DNA from: Bimastos eiseni
Taxonomy: Eukaryota > Annelida > Clitellata > Crassiclitellata > Lumbricidae
Direction of reading: 5' to 3'
Assembly: GCA_959347315.1 (NCBI GenBank)
Contig: OY365811.1
Span: forward strand, 32,849,406-32,913,405
DNA: 64,000 nt
In this document: positions 36,701 through 52,700 of the stretch, one piece after another
Layout: each line of letters opens with the position of its first letter
Numbering within the stretch: position 1 is the stretch's first letter
The notes under the pieces: model-generated
Databases searched by the model: none
The model's input: only the letters and a program-made list of their open reading frames with translations
Told to the model about the DNA's origin: nothing
Position numbers and translations under genes: made by a program

Positions 36701-39700
36701 TTTCTGAAATGTCAAACAGTAACAGAAGAATTCACACACAATGAAAGTACTCGAACATATATATATACAATTATCAGCAAAGTTTTCTCTAAGCACGAAC
36801 AAGCACAGTTATGCATTCAGGATAGTAGATACACATGAATACGCGCAACAGACTTATAAATTGTTACTGGGACAGTTGGTCCCTCTTGAGTTAGAAGAGC
36901 AAGTGGTTGCTCTTAAGTCAGTGGGACATGTTCTTTCTCATGCATTAGCAGGATATGTTTTGTATATTGAGTAAACAGGGCATGTAGTTCCACCTGAGAT
37001 GGTGGCACATGTGGTTCCTCTTGAATTAGCAGGATATGTGGTCCATTTTAAATTTCCCTTCGACATGTGTAATATGCCCCTTATCTATTAGTATTCACAG
37101 CTAACGACATCTAGCATACCTTGGTTTTCACTTTCTGTTTTGCTCCGTTGTCAAGCAGCAACTGTATGACCTCCTCGTGACCTTCCTTGACCGCAATGTG
37201 CAGCGGTGTGTAGAGCTCCTTTGTAGTGGCATCACGAGTGGCATTGCTCTGCAGCAGCAGCTGAACTGCTTCAATGCTACCAAGTCGACTAGACACATGC
37301 AGTGGCGTCTGATGCTCCTGAAGAAGAAACAAAGTATCTGCATCAACCAACCATGCAGCAATCAATCAATCAAAAGCAACTAACTGTCAACCACACAACA
37401 ATCAGTCAAGACACTAACCAAACAGCCAATCAGTACATCCAAACCACAACACAGGAGAAGAAACTGATACTGTTATCAAATGCAACAACACAAACTATTA
37501 AGTCAACAGTTTCAAAAGGTTACAGGAAATCAACGAAATCAACCAACAGCATTATGTGACAGTATTCAGCGGCTCATTGAATTTGCAAGTCAATGATTGC
37601 GGATTTGAACCTGATGAGTGGGCTCTGTGTAAAAACCATCAGCACTTGTCCTACACCTCAGATTCATCTTAGCTGATTTTGCATGAATAACAGTAAATGA
37701 CAGAAATAAATGACAAATAGTGACTCAACAAAAATAACAATTTGTGAAATTATTGACAGATTGGCAAATTATTTTATTTTTGACTGTGACCACAGGAATT
37801 CCCGTATTGCGGGGCTAATTGCTCCTTGAGTTCCCCTATTGTTACCAACCCCTTTGATTTTGAATAACATGAATGCACTTGTTATTATTACTTCATGGTT
37901 GAATGTATATATATATATAAATATATATATATATTTGTTTAATGTGTGTGAATGTCAAACAGCAGTCAGCTGTAATCACACACGAAAAACACGTTACATA
38001 AGTCTAAGACTATTGTGTGTGGCAGCCATTCAAGGCGCCCATCCTATTCTGTAGCTAAACAGATAACCAGAGAGAATAGTGAAGGACAACGTCAGACCTT
38101 TGCCTTGGCATCAACGTTGGCTCCATTGCGTAGCAGGAGTCGCATTATGTCCGTCTGGTTGGCTCTTGCAGCCAGGTGAAGCGCGGTCTCTCCACGCAGC
38201 GTCGGCTTCTCGATGTTCGCTCCCTTGTCCAGCAGCAGAGTTATGACGTTGGCATGGCCAAGGAACGCAGCCACGTGAAGAGGAGTCAGACCACTCTAAA
38301 AGAACACACACACACGTGCTTCCTTATTTAGTCTCTGTCACAGTATGGAATCTGTCAATCAAAGTGAGAATGGTTTCACTCAGACTCATCTCTTCCCATT
38401 CATAAAAATTGAGGCAAAGACCTCAGATATGCTAAGTTCTTCAAATAATAACAATAACAAAATCCATGTCAATTGACACAACTCACTGACAAACCGCGAT
38501 GATGGCGGTGGCGACGACAACGGTGATGAATGATGATGATGATGAATGATGGTGGTGATGACGATGATGGTGATGATGATGATGAGTTCTCTGCCCAAAG
38601 GGCAGTTGGTATTACACCACCCGGGAATGAGGTGAGTGAGGTGGTTTCCAGTTGCCTTCCTCGCAGACAATTATGGGAGAGCAACTTGTCCAAGGTCGCT
38701 ACGCAGTGACTCGGGGTAGGTTCAAACCTGTAATCCTCCAAACGCAAGGCACCGAACATCACATTATGCCACCGCACCTCATTAAAAACCGAAGTGAGCA
38801 ACATTTAAACACTGAGTGCATCGATTGATGCACTCAGCATTAGACACGGACGCAATAAAAGTGCTGATTAACATGATAGCATAAAATTCATGATCTCATT
38901 GGACACACGCCTTGGCAGCCTGTTAGGCGCCCACTCACTTTACAGCTGGCCCCCTAAGGAGTGGAAGGCTAAGTCGACTTAGGAGCACTATGAGTATCAA
39001 ACTGCATCTTTCAAGATCAGTTTGCTCTTCAACCAACAGTGCTACTACTTCCCTAACCCTCCTTCCAACAATTAATTCTTGAAACTTCTACAGCCCACTG
39101 TGTAACCATAGGGCACCACCTAATTTTCACCCAACTGTGTAACCATAGGGCACCACCTAATTTTCACCCGACTGTGTAACCATAGGGCACCACCTAATTT
39201 TCACCCAACTGTGTAACCATAGGGCACCACCTAATTTTCACCCAACTGTGTAACCATAGGGCACCACCTAATTTTCACCCAACTGTGTAACCAAAGGGCA
39301 CCACCTAATTTTCACCCGACTGTGTAACCATAGGGCACCACCTAATTTTCACTTCGAAACAAAACCACATTCTGAAGTATAATCCACTGTAAGGCCCTCA
39401 GAGTGGAGGAGATGTGAAGGATAACCAATCGATGATAAATGGGATTGAAGCCACATGAAAGCCCAGAATTCACAGTCAGAGAATTCCCGAGTCTTGGGTC
39501 AGTGACCAAGATAGTGCAGAAACTTTTAGTACCTTCTGGCCCAGGGTCAAACAAGATTCAAAGCATTCAGTCAGCAAGATTAGGTCAAAACCTCAATAGG
39601 TGTCTATTTCCTCTCAAGCAATAACAAGTATTCTTAAGTTGAACATAATGGGCTTTCCTCTGACCTTCTTAGTGCAAACCTCAGTATTATACAATTGCCA

Positions 39701-42700
39701 AAGGCACTTTCTCCATCAACAGAACAACACAGCAGGGAGCGCCTCTGAGCAGCAGCCTTGAAGGGCGCTATATAAATCATTGCAATGAATGTGCGAATGA
39801 GGCACTTACTTCGGTTGTTGCTTCGAGTGCCGCACCATAACGTAGCAAGAGCTCTATCACCTTGATGCGGTTCTTTTTGCAGGCAACGTGCAATGGAGTA
39901 AAGCCATTCTAAACGCAAGAAATGCATTTGGTCAAATCTGAGAAGAAAAACTACTCTAAATACCAGTTTCACAGAGAAGTACAGCTCAAACATGTCTTCT
40001 AATGTTGTAAATGTCAGTCCACTTATATCTTAAAGCCGTTATAAGCACTAAGTAAGTCAGAGAGGAAGAAAAAGATAGAGACTACTACAGCTGCGAGTGG
40101 CACATTAGAAAAAATAACAAAGATAATGGTCACAATGTTAGCAATAATACAAAAGTTCATAACTTAGGAGACTAACCTGATCCACATACTTTCTTCTCCG
40201 GGTGTTTATATCTTGAAGGAGCATATCTCCCTCGGTTAAAAAATACTGCCGATATATCAAATAGCACCATAAAACAGTCAAGGCCGTAGGGAATGACAGC
40301 ACTGCACATGAAGATATTTACGGTAACAGTCAATGAGAGAGATAAGCAGCAATAGACATAGTACTACTGACCAGAGCCCTTGAGTCAACAACACAGCCTG
40401 AGTCCAACAGATGCTTTGCCACTTTTACATTACCGCAGTGTGCTCCAACATGCAGTGGTGTAAGGTAATCCTAGATAAACACAAATTCATATTTAAAATA
40501 TTAAATATTACCTGTGCAATAAAAAAAAGCAAGCTACACAGCATCAGGCTATTTAATAATTTGAATACAATTACGTACAGTAACAAACATATTACAGTTA
40601 TATCAACTGTATTAGATCTTGTGACTCAAGATAATAAGAAAAGCTGATAAGTTAAACTACTGTAAACACAAGTTTCACAGTGACATATCACTCAAACATG
40701 TCCTGTAATATTGCAAATGGCATTCTCCAAAATGTGAAATGTACTAAGCAACTTAGAGATGAAGAACATGGCAAACAACTACGGCTGAGATAATAATAAT
40801 AATAACAAGATTAGCTTAATTCATGCCTAATAGATTGCTACTACAAAGTTATGAATGTTAAGTTTTGAACTGGACAATAAATAATTCTTTGATTTCTCAA
40901 AACTATCGTAGAACTGATGTCTACCATTGAACATATATTCCATAATGGTTACTCTCACGTCCATATCGACAATGGATAAGAGGATAAAAACAATGCTACA
41001 TTATTTAAAATAACTGCAGATAAATCTTAAATAAAACAGAAATTTTTTTAACTATAGCAACTCGGTTACCGTGGTGACATCTTCGATGTCTGACTTGTGT
41101 TCAAGGAGGATCCGTGCACAGTCAACATGATCACCTTGAACAGCCATGTGAAGTGGTGTCAATCCACTCTTTGTCTTTGAAGCTATAGCTGCTCCACTCT
41201 CAACTAAAATACGCACGACCAGGTCGTGACCACTCCGAGCCGCACAGTGAAGTGGAGTCAGGTTATCCTAAAAATTCAAACACACTGTTCGAAAACAATT
41301 TTTCAAATATGCAATCTTCTAACTAGAAAAGTATACTTTAATACTGTGCAAAGGATGTCTGAGTGAAAGACTGTTCTAAAGTAACAATGAGTTGAGGAGC
41401 TCCAACCTTGGTTTTACCATCCATTTCCGCATTGTTGTCTATCAGGAGACCAACGAGATTGTTCCTTCCCCATTTGCTAGCAACATGCAATGGAGTCACA
41501 TCATTCTGAAACACAGGTCAAACAATGAGTCAGTTATGGGTCTCATTCTTTTAACTTTATCCTAAGAATCAGAAAATACATTAGTCTCCACCATGCAAAG
41601 TATCTGCTAAATACAATACAATACATCTGTATTTCAAATTGCCCTCGTTCCAAAGTGGTCACACAAGAGACCGTGCATTGATGGCAATGAGCAAAGGAGA
41701 GCGATTATTTGCACAAGGTCCCTTCACAGTGACCTCCTGCATGGAAGATCGAACCCGTACTCTCTGTGTCACAGGCAGAGCACCCTATCCATTCAGCAAA
41801 TAATATTAAGCCCATTGGGTCCTATTTCAACATATCTTCCTTACGGAAAGTCCCCAATACCTAAACTCCATTCAAACTGTTCCAGAAACATTCTTTTTAA
41901 TGCCAAAATATGCCCCAACTTTGAGAACTTTATCCCAGCAAACTGTCTTTTGAAAACAGTCATGTATGTTCTCACCCACCATGATCATCAACACATACAC
42001 ACAGCTAAACAGTGCACGCATGCCATAAGGCCATTACTATATCAACTGTCACATTTTTTAGTATTAAACTTGCTGCTGTTTGAAGTCAGAAACAAGTAAA
42101 TGAATGCCTGAGCAAATATGAGAAGAAAGTGATATTAAATCCGGTCAGACAAGTGTTAAACTTAAATAAATAAAAAAAAATCCGCACTTACCCGTGCCTT
42201 AAAGTTAACGTTGGCACCACTTTCTAACAGAATGCACGCAACTTTTCCACTGCCGTAATGTGCCGCAATGTGCAATGGTGTAAATCCACTCTGAAAGTAA
42301 AGCACAGAAACCATCGATCAGTTTATTCCACAAAAGGAACTTTGCAATATCACAAATGGTCACTCCAGTCATCTTAACATCGCTCACGTATTAAAAACCT
42401 GTTGCTCCAAATAGACTTTATCACTACAGGTTAGAATAGGCAATGTTTTGGGAGGTACTAAACAGCTATATAGCTTTTCTGTAGATAACTAACTGATTTA
42501 CTTACAGCATGTAGTAAAAACTGCATAATCTCATTTAAATTCATAGTTATGTAGCACTAGTTTTTACTTAAATCTATCCATAAAGTGTGTTGATGATATG
42601 CTATACATTTCTACTAAAGTTGATTTCGTTTCATGAAACTTCTCAAAAATAAGGTCCACAAATCGAAGGACCATATTGTTGACCACAGCATCCAAACAAC

Positions 42701-43743
42701 ATGAGACCAATAACCAGGAGAAAATGAGGTTTCAGTGCTTATTACCTTACCTTACCCAGCTCTATATGTGATGACTCTGTATGACAGAGCTATAAGCAAT
42801 GCATTTCAGACATTACATTTTGTTAATGAAGATATTTTAACAACAACAGCTATTACCTTTGTAACTTCATTGACAGAATGTGCCTACAACAAATGGTAAC
42901 ACAGACTTGAGCAATGTGAAAAATTAAATCAAATAACATCATTTGATTTTAATTAGTACCAAACTCAGTTTTGGTCCTTAAGAATCAACTTATCATGGGG
43001 CTAAAATGTTTTGCAAGTTGTTTTGGTCAGAAAAGTATGTATTTTCAGCAGACAATTCCAGAAGGGTGGTCCATTGAAAGGTCCATTGTACAAAAGAGCA
43101 ATAAAGTCCTTGCATTCTCTCTTCATATGGGACAATTTACATGATGCTGGTCTGCAAAGTGCAAACACCCAGGTCCCAATTCAATATATCATCAATTCAA
43201 TTTTATGTTACCAGACACATGTTTGTAAGCACGTAGAATGGGATCCATGAGACATGACTTTAATTCTGATGAATATCAACATACATCAAATCATTTCAAG
43301 GATCTACTTGTTCTCTGTTATCACAATCTTAAGAACCAGTTTCTGATTATATACAGAGCAATCTGTCACAACTAGATCCACCACCTGCTCTGCCATTCCA
43401 ATCAGTCAAAATCAACACAGAGAACTACTCCAGCATCAGTTAAACTTGCAAGATGCACTTCAGTTAAGTACTTAATAGACACTCTAAGGCAATAGGATAT
43501 ACGCATGTTGCAAGCACACACACCTTTTTCAAATAACTTATCCATAATAGTCTGCCTGTCTGTCTGCCTGTCTGTCTGTCTGTCTGTCTGTCTGTCTTGG
43601 CAGACTGATCTTCAGGATATTGATCTTGCTTGGTGCTGGCATACCATCACATACCTTGTGCATTTATATAGGAGCACAATAAAAGTAACTAATTACACAT
43701 ATACAATACATACATACATACATACATGCAGTCACACACATGC

Positions 43744-43774
<31 letters not shown>

Positions 43775-46700
43775 AACATACACATATGTACATATATATA
43801 TATATATATACATACACACAAACATACACATATGTACATATATAAATACACAGTGGTACATATAGAAATGGATACAAACATATATTAAATCATCAGACAA
43901 CCAATTTATTGGTCCAACTGAAGAACATTTCACAAATCAAAGTAATTCCAGTTCATAAATCATAAAAATTGTTCATCATTGGATATAGAAAAGGTAGACT
44001 TTAATGGACCTAGGTCCCACTGTATAGACATTTGATGCTACAGGACGAATATATACATTTAAGCACACTTACACACATATAAACACATACACATACACAA
44101 GAAACAGCAAGGCAATTTGCTGAAAATAAATCTTACAACGTAACACATGATCATAATTCGTCAGCTAATAAAAATATTGCTAATAACAAAAACCGCATTG
44201 CTGTGCAGTTTTCCAAGATTACATATGTGACACCAGGGTTCAAAACCTGCCACTTGTTGCTTCCTAGTTATTGAGATAAAGGCTGAAATAGGCATAATGG
44301 GTCAAAAAAAATGTTTTATGATATATTTTTACAAAAGCATATGTCTACTTTCATTAAAAAATGACTTTTAATGCATGTGGAGATTTGCATTGCTAAACAT
44401 GCATGCTTTCAAAGGTTACATCAGTCGTTAACGACATAGATTTCACACATGATTTGCAAATTAGTAACCATATTTTGATGCCATGTTTTTTCTTTCATAC
44501 AGAATATAGCCAGTTATTGCCTATAACGCTAATAGCATTATTGCAGAGAATTTAAGTAATGGCTGCTAAGAGCTTTAATAACACGAATATTCTGAAACTT
44601 TGATTTCGATTTTCTCAGTTGTATTGATTATACTAATGGCAGAGTCAAAATAGCTATTTCGTATCTGTAAAAAGTATTTGGAAGCAGATGCATTATAGAA
44701 TGTGACTGAATAAAAAAGGTCACAAGCTGACAAGTGACGGGTCTTGCCCCCTCACCTCCCGGTGTCATACATTATCGCAATTGGACTGAGAGAAAACTAG
44801 TGGCCCTCACCTTGTTTGACCTCCCATCTCCTCTGAGCAGTGCCAAGGCAGCACTGACATCATCCTTTTTGGCCGCAGCATGCAGCGCCTGCAGCCGTAC
44901 CTTGCTCTTTGACTCGTTCTCAGCCAACAGCGCCACGATCTGCGAGTGGTTCTGCTTGGCAGCAACGGCCTGTGGCGTATAGCCATCCTGCAATCATCAT
45001 TATAATCACGTTCATCATTTCTATTAGCATTATGATACGTCGTAACACCAAACAACAGACCCACATATCTGTATGATGTCCTAAAGTTGGAAATCTTGGA
45101 TAAGAATAATCTTTCGAAAAGTGGTCAGAGATGGGCTAAGCCTAATGGAGCACCTGTCATGATCCAAACTGGTGGTCAATCAGATGTGCACTTCTTGATG
45201 CAAGGTTACCTGCATACCCATCAACCGGTAGGGGGCTGGTGGACGGTGGGTAAGGCAACCAATGCCAACCATGTACTATTCATGGTGGACCGTCTCCTGT
45301 CAGCATTGCTCATCTTCAAAGCAATGTGATCCAGGAACTCTGAGCATGACGCCATTTGTCAACTACGGATGGCAATCAATTGGTCGTGTTCTAAGTGTGC
45401 GTGGGGGCACACAATTCTATAACTCTCTAGCAATCCTAACACTTTGTTTTGACTGATGAATTGTCTTCTCTCAACTAACAGCGGCGTCAGTTTGTCTAAT
45501 AAACGAAGATATATATAACAACATTTGACACGACATACATAACATATATGAGAAGCAGCAAAGTGCAACTTCACTGTACAACTAACTCATCACCAGCACT
45601 CGAGATCCGTCAATGAAGGCCCTTGATCGAAGGCCCTCCATCAACAGACTTCAATCGCTTGTTAAGGCAAACACGGCATCAGATTAGTTTTCTCCTGCAA
45701 CCATGATATGTTCTGATTAGCATTAGAATTGGTTGAGAGAAGCAGAAATACAACTGAGCAATTTTGAATACTACAAAATTTTTGTTTAAAAAATAAAATA
45801 GAGACGACGACGATGATGGAAAGATTGTGAGTTTAAGTACTTCCCACAAACATTAATGAAGTTTCTGCTAGAGCTTTGCATCTTTAAAAATAATGAGTCT
45901 TTGATTGCAATCATCATCATCGTCATCGTCGTCATCATCATCAACAGCAGCAGCAGGTTCTAGAAAGGCGCTTAATAAATGGCCTTATATATGTAAATTG
46001 ATACATACAAGACAGCTCATTGTCCAGATTTTCTTAACTGAAGGCTGCATGACAATTTGGTGCTTAGCATTCTTGACTGTCAAACAAGAGATTGGGGGTC
46101 CGATTTTTGAACCAAGGCCATACTTCTTCCAGATTCCACTCCATCTACGCCTCTAACCAACTCAGCCATAATGAGCACATTGACCGTACTCTGTCGGCGA
46201 TGCTGCAAGGGACATGACTGCAGGGTCAGAGAAGACATAATCTGTCCACTTGACTTGACGCTAATGATGTCCCTAACACCTTTGACTATACCTCTTGCAG
46301 CTTAATTCTGTTTTTCTCAACTTCCATACGGAAATTTCTAAATCAGGTCCTTTGTAAATGGCGCTACATCTGTTGATCATCATCATCATCATCACAGGTT
46401 CTTCACAGCATCATTGACATCATCGTCGTCAACAACATAATCAATTAATCATCATTGTCCTCATAATCATAATAATCAACACCATCATCATAGTTGTTGC
46501 AGTCATTGTCATCATCATCATCATCATCATCATCATGATCCTCACATCCACATCATCTTCCATCATTATTAAGCCGGTCAAAAGGTCACAGAATAATCTG
46601 GATGAGTTGAGTACATGATCATCCAACAAAGATCATATCAGACAACTTGAACACCTTGTCTGAAGATGATCCACCTCAACAATGAAAGGCTCATTATTAC

Positions 46701-49700
46701 CCAAGATCCAACAACACTCCTACTTAAAAACAAACCAGAGTTCAAAGCAAACAGTCAAACTGGTCGTCTTACAACCTTGGGCTACCTCCCTCCTTCTCCT
46801 CCTCTCACTTCTCCTCTTACTGTTCCTCTTCCTCGTACTCCTACCATCCTCCTTTACTCCTCCCCTTCTCCTCTTACTGGCTGACACCAAACAGAAACTG
46901 TTCCAAGTCTGAATGGTTTCCAACACACATCATCATCACTCATGTCAACACCTTTATCAATCAGCAATCAACACACACACACACACATACACCCTGATAT
47001 ATTCCTTGTACAAAACACATGCAAATTCATTGCATACACAACACAAAGCACTGGTCTTCAGTATACAGCATTTATATACAACCAGTTCCAGCCATTTAGG
47101 GCTTCGACAGAGGGACCCACCAAGACCCACCCACCACCAGATGCCAGTGAATATCTCCACTGTGTCTCTGGTCATTTATCAATTCTACAGTTTTTCTGAT
47201 GTTCTGCCCAAGTCTTGTTACTTCTTAGTGTTCATGCTGTCTATCCACGCCATCCAGTCATACCCTATATATAGACATGTAACAGATAATACGATGGACA
47301 TATGCTGACATTGCATGTATGTGTGTATGTTTGTATTTGTGTGTGACATACGCATGTAAATATATATGCCGCCAAAGACGCAACTGTCAACAACCCATGA
47401 TTTAATAAAGGCAACATGGCTGCAAAACACTCCAGCCAGATGTAAAGTTTTTTTTAAAGAAGTAAATTAAACCGATGCAAGACACTTCCAATTAAGTAGC
47501 AAGTTTACGACTATGATTATTATCCAGAGATTGATGGTTGATTCCATGGTTGCCTGTAGGCATATTTTTCACTTATTAGCTTTTAACGCCTCAGAAAAAG
47601 AGCAAGCGGATGAAGGTGATGAGAAAGTACAAGTTTTTAACACTCAGGACCTCATCTAGAGAACCTATGAGAAGACCTGGCGAGGAACTTTCGTTCTTAA
47701 CCTAGATATGATTGCGTTATGGACAACGGTTCCGTGCTTTCCTTCTAACACCCCCACAGATGAACAACTACATTTAACATGATTTATTACATTTTGCTAA
47801 ATCACTGAACTATGAGGATAAAGTAGGTGTCTTGATCATTACATTACAGTTGTAACTAAAGCAATAATAATATAAACAATAATAATATTACTAATAAAAT
47901 TATTACAAAAATAAATATTGTTATTTAACAAGACTAACACTACTATTACTACTACTAACTTTCACTTCCCCACTACTTCCCATACTACTACTACTAATAA
48001 TCATAATAATAATCATAATAATAACAAAAGCAAAAATAATAACGTAACAGCAATAAGAAGCCACTTCTTCAGTGCTGGTGCTTAATGCACTAGGCATATC
48101 AACTGAAGGCTGACCATTGAAACCATGTTGAGACATCATCATCATGTAGAACTCCAGAATTGCATTGGCCAGTCATGCCTCAGACAGAAAGATGATCATT
48201 CCTCTTGGAGAATGTGAATCTGAGGAGTGAAGAAAGGAGAGAAGTTCGCACTTCACCTCTTTCTTTCCCCTTTCAAGTCCTGCATAGAAAAACCACCTGT
48301 GCACTGCGGCCGCTGTCAGTTTTCTAAAACTAATAATGCCCAGATGCTGTGAAAGCTTTATGGCCGCACGCACGTGCCATGCAGAGCAAAAGCAGTTACC
48401 TCAGTTGCAAGACTCGGATTAGCGCCGTGGTCCAAGAGATAGTGAACAACGTTGATGTGATTCTCCTGAGCCGCCATGTAAAGCGGAGTGAAGCCTCTCT
48501 ACAAGCAACAACGGGCTCTACAAATTATTCAACAAAGCAGGTCAACTAGGTTCAGTGAACTCAATGAGTTGAGTGGAGCAAGAAAGCATGTCAGAGTGAG
48601 AATGCAAGTGAATGAGTGAGCTAATGTGAGAAGATGAGTCATTGCATGTGAGAAGATGAGTCATTGCATGTGAAAAGATGAGCCATTGCATGTGAGAAGA
48701 TGAGCCATTGCATGTGGGAAGATGAGCCATTGCATGTGAGAAGATGAGCCATTGCATGTGAGAAGATGAGCCATTGCATGTGAGAAGATGAGCCATTGCA
48801 TGTGGGAAGATGAGCCATTGCATGTGGGAAGATGAGCCATTGCAAATGAGTGCCTATGTGTGCAAGAGTTAGCGAGTAAGTCTTGGCAAGAGAGAGCAAG
48901 TGCATGAGTGAGTGAGAATCAAGAGTGATCAAGGTTGAGTGGCTGGCTGCATAGGTAAGTGAGCAAGTGTACAGGCCAGCGAGACTTCATCAAGGCTAAG
49001 CATAGGGTGAGCCAGACAGACAGACAGACAGACAGACAGCCACACCTTCAGCAAATTCATTTCTGTCAATCATCACACACTCACTTGTTGCCTAATATTC
49101 CTTAATAGCACAACAATTAATTTTTCGACATCAGAAGTGCCATGAAAACAAAGCATAGTCAAACAAATTCAATTTCCGCCCAACTCGGATTTTAACCTCA
49201 TAGCACAGCAGCAGCAGCAACATGTTATAATTATGACCACATCATCAGTGAGTCACTGATTTAACAGGCAGGGAGGCAGGCAGGCCACTCTTTAAGTAAT
49301 GTCTGGAAACAGCAAACACTGCAGCGAAAGTGCTCCCATACATTAGTGTCTCATAATAAAGCACATTCACTGTGGCCACACATTACTATACAATCTCCTC
49401 TTAAAGTAATTGGAACATTACTTCAAAAGGCCGTGCAGCACTGCACAGCAGTGAGTCGGGTCTGTAATACACCGATTGTGGATTTGAGCCAGCTGAACTT
49501 AACAACTCTAGACAAGTTGATAATGCACACTTGTCTCATGTCTCCAATTCGGATAAACTTACATTGAACACATAATAAAAATTAATAACAAATTCATAAA
49601 TCAACACAATGAAAACGTCCAGCCGTGTGTCACAATATGCTTCAAAGCCAGACACTTTATGCCTACCATGCTGGTGTCCGATCTTATAGACATAACAGCT

Positions 49701-52700
49701 CAGAGACCAGAATGTCTCTAGCACAGCTTGAAACTGTCAAATGTAAGGGAGCCAGCCGGTGGGTCGGTCGGTCCGTGAGCTAATGATCCAGCACCCATGC
49801 CAAACAGAATGGAGTTTTCCAGACCAGACACCCCTTGCCCCGATTCTCTGCCCTGTTGAGTTCTGGTGGTATAAACAGAATCGGAGCCTAAACAACTGTT
49901 TGCCATGTTTAGTTTCAACCAATACTAAAATCATATGTCATTTCTTTCTCAGTCTCTTCTACTGGTGAAGAAGCCACAAGTTCTTTCAAAGGTATTGAAC
50001 ACCTCTGATAAGAATAATGATGTGATTTTAGCTGAAGGTCGTGCATAAAAAAGCCTCTTCCCTGTATCGTCTAACATGGTAGCATACCATATAATATACC
50101 ATACAAACCGAGGGCTGGGCTAGCCTCGGGTGAAGAGAACGTGGTCTGGATATTAGTACAACCATCAACAACACTGGAGAAGTTCTGCCTATGCTGGAGA
50201 AGTTCTACCTGAGCTGGAGAAGTTCTACTTGAACTTGAGAAGTTCTGCCGGAGCTGCAGAAGTTCTACTTGAGCTGCAGAAGTTCTACCTGAACTAGAGA
50301 AGTTCTACCTGAGCTGGTGAAGTTCTACCTGAACTGGAAAAGTTCTGCCTGAACTGGAGAAGTTTTACCTGAGCTGGAGAACTTCTACCTGAACTGGAGA
50401 AGTTCTGCCTGAGCTAGGATTATTGTTGATAGTTGCACTCTAGCAGCAAATAGCATAGCGCTCTATAAATGTGGATATTATGAACCCACGTGGGCAGGCC
50501 TTTGTCTCCAGCTGAGCAGAAATACTGAAACTATTCAGAGGCTGACAGATTGGACAACTATGATGAGTCAGAGCACAAGATTTAAACAAAGCGGCTGACC
50601 AGACAGACACCGAACAAGCAGCTCAGTGTTTGACTGACCAATGCTTTATGTTCTCACCACCGGTAGAGTGCATCCGGTTATCAAACGGTTGGTTACCCCC
50701 AAGAGGAGGCAAAACCCTCACCGCCACCATCACGGCCACCACCATTAACACCATCATCATCAATTTCCGATGTCAGTGGTTGAGCGGCACTGAGAGGAGG
50801 AGATGGGTGTGAATGAATCATCTCCCTCTCATCCATATGTCCAGTCCAATGCCTTCCCATTACAGTCCACTTCTACTTCGTTTATACTGAACATCGGTCA
50901 AATCCCTTCCATGCAGATAAACAGAGGAAAGGTTTAACTGCTTAAATCACCTCAGGCTATCTCCCAGATAGAAGGAGCGTTGGAACATTGTTCAGTTTCA
51001 AACACTAGTCTCATTTTCAGCAAATAAACACGGAAAATGGAGCACACTGCAATTAGGCATGGTCCCGGACTGACGGATATAAATTTATTTAACGACGCAT
51101 CCATAACAAGGATGATATGAGTCAGAGGCATGGTCCTTCAATTGCCTCTGCCTCATTTACTTATGGACCAGACGAGCCAAAAGAAAATCACTCAGTAACC
51201 ATGTAACTTAAGTAATGCTACCTTGACTCTCATCTCTGACAGTGGCAATATTCAGATGATTATAATTATTCTGGATTTTTGGCAATTAACATATCCCCTG
51301 AATTATTAACAGCTGCTTCAAAACATCATTAATGGAAATGTATACCGTCACAGCAGAAAAATATCACTACATGATGCTAGCCCTAAGACTAAGAGGCAGT
51401 CATGGGCATATTTAGGGGGTTTACAGGTTCAACCCCTCCCCAAATACATAATTGCCCTCCCAAAAAAAATAATTGCCAAACATATTTTTTATCGTTTTTC
51501 TACATGCGACAATGTCAAATGGAAACCTCATAAATTGGTTCCTGACTTCGACCTTGGAGACAGCCACAGATATAATATTATGATGTGTTATCAACTTCAT
51601 AATAATAATAATCTTTGTTTAATAGCACACTGACAAGCCACAGTATGATTACAAACACAGTATGAAGGAATTATGAAAAGTTATTACAGGAGTTGAATTT
51701 AACTGTCGGGTGTCCGGCAAATCACCCAAAACGTTATACATGTAATTTAATCAACGCCGCCACCTAGCAAAAGAAGCATATGATATTAGGTCACCAATCC
51801 ATTCTCTACCTCTAATAGCTGTACTCATTTTATAGCTCAATTCACCTTGTAGAGAATTGATCTCCTGACCTCTGGATTTATCACCAAGCATCCTCACAAC
51901 AACCATACTTCACCAACTAAACCTTTGTTAATCAGTACATCTGAAAGACTTTCAGTGATTTTGAGAAACCCAAAAATGCACAGCATGAATATCCAGACAA
52001 TCTCCCCCTCTTGGCCACAAACAGAGTTATGTAAAACATGAATTGAGACAAAACTAAATTTGGTCATTAGTTTATTGCCTACAGACTACAGTAACATGAA
52101 TCCTTCAATCACAGAAGCATCTCTCACCTGTGTCTGAGCATTCACCTTGGCACCATTTTCAATCAGGACTCTCGCAATGTCGTCTCGACCAGACAATGAG
52201 GCAATATGCAGACCTGTATTGCCTTTCTGTTAAAAATAAAAAACCAGAAACGTTTATTCGTTCAGTAATGATTGAATTGGGAATGAAAGGGTGAGATAGA
52301 TAAATCCTATATAGCACCCTTTCAAGAAATCTTTCAATATGCCCTCAGTTCAGACCAAGTGGAAAAGGACAGCTTTCAAGTGCTAATAATTTATAATCAT
52401 TCCACTGATAGCCACATAGACATGAAGCTCCAGATGACGTTAGGAAACCTTTCAGCCAGAGTTCATGCAAAGAACAATAAAAAAAATGACAATATAATAT
52501 ATGCTCTGCCTTTTTGTGGTTGGACACAAATAACTTTTCAGCAACATAAATTTGCTAGAGAACAGATTCTAGACTTCACTATCTGGTCAGTATAACAAAC
52601 CCAACTAAATGTCTATTCTATTAACACTCAATTAATAAACGATATAAAGAACCATAGTGGTCCATTAAGAAGCTAGACAAAATAGATTCTCAGATAATAA

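Larger units (their letters stand above)
48499..52127. other. Ank: large ankyrin intron, repeats only
   Basis: 3.6 kb. Contains the 22-bp and 20-bp minisatellites, (CAGA)n at 49015-49040 and two SINE-like pieces. No exon. Confidence 0.6.

Noticed and set aside
41720..41800. A tRNA gene on the - strand
   Set aside because: A and B boxes are present but the stems do not pair well, and the unit continues into a SINE body and tail.
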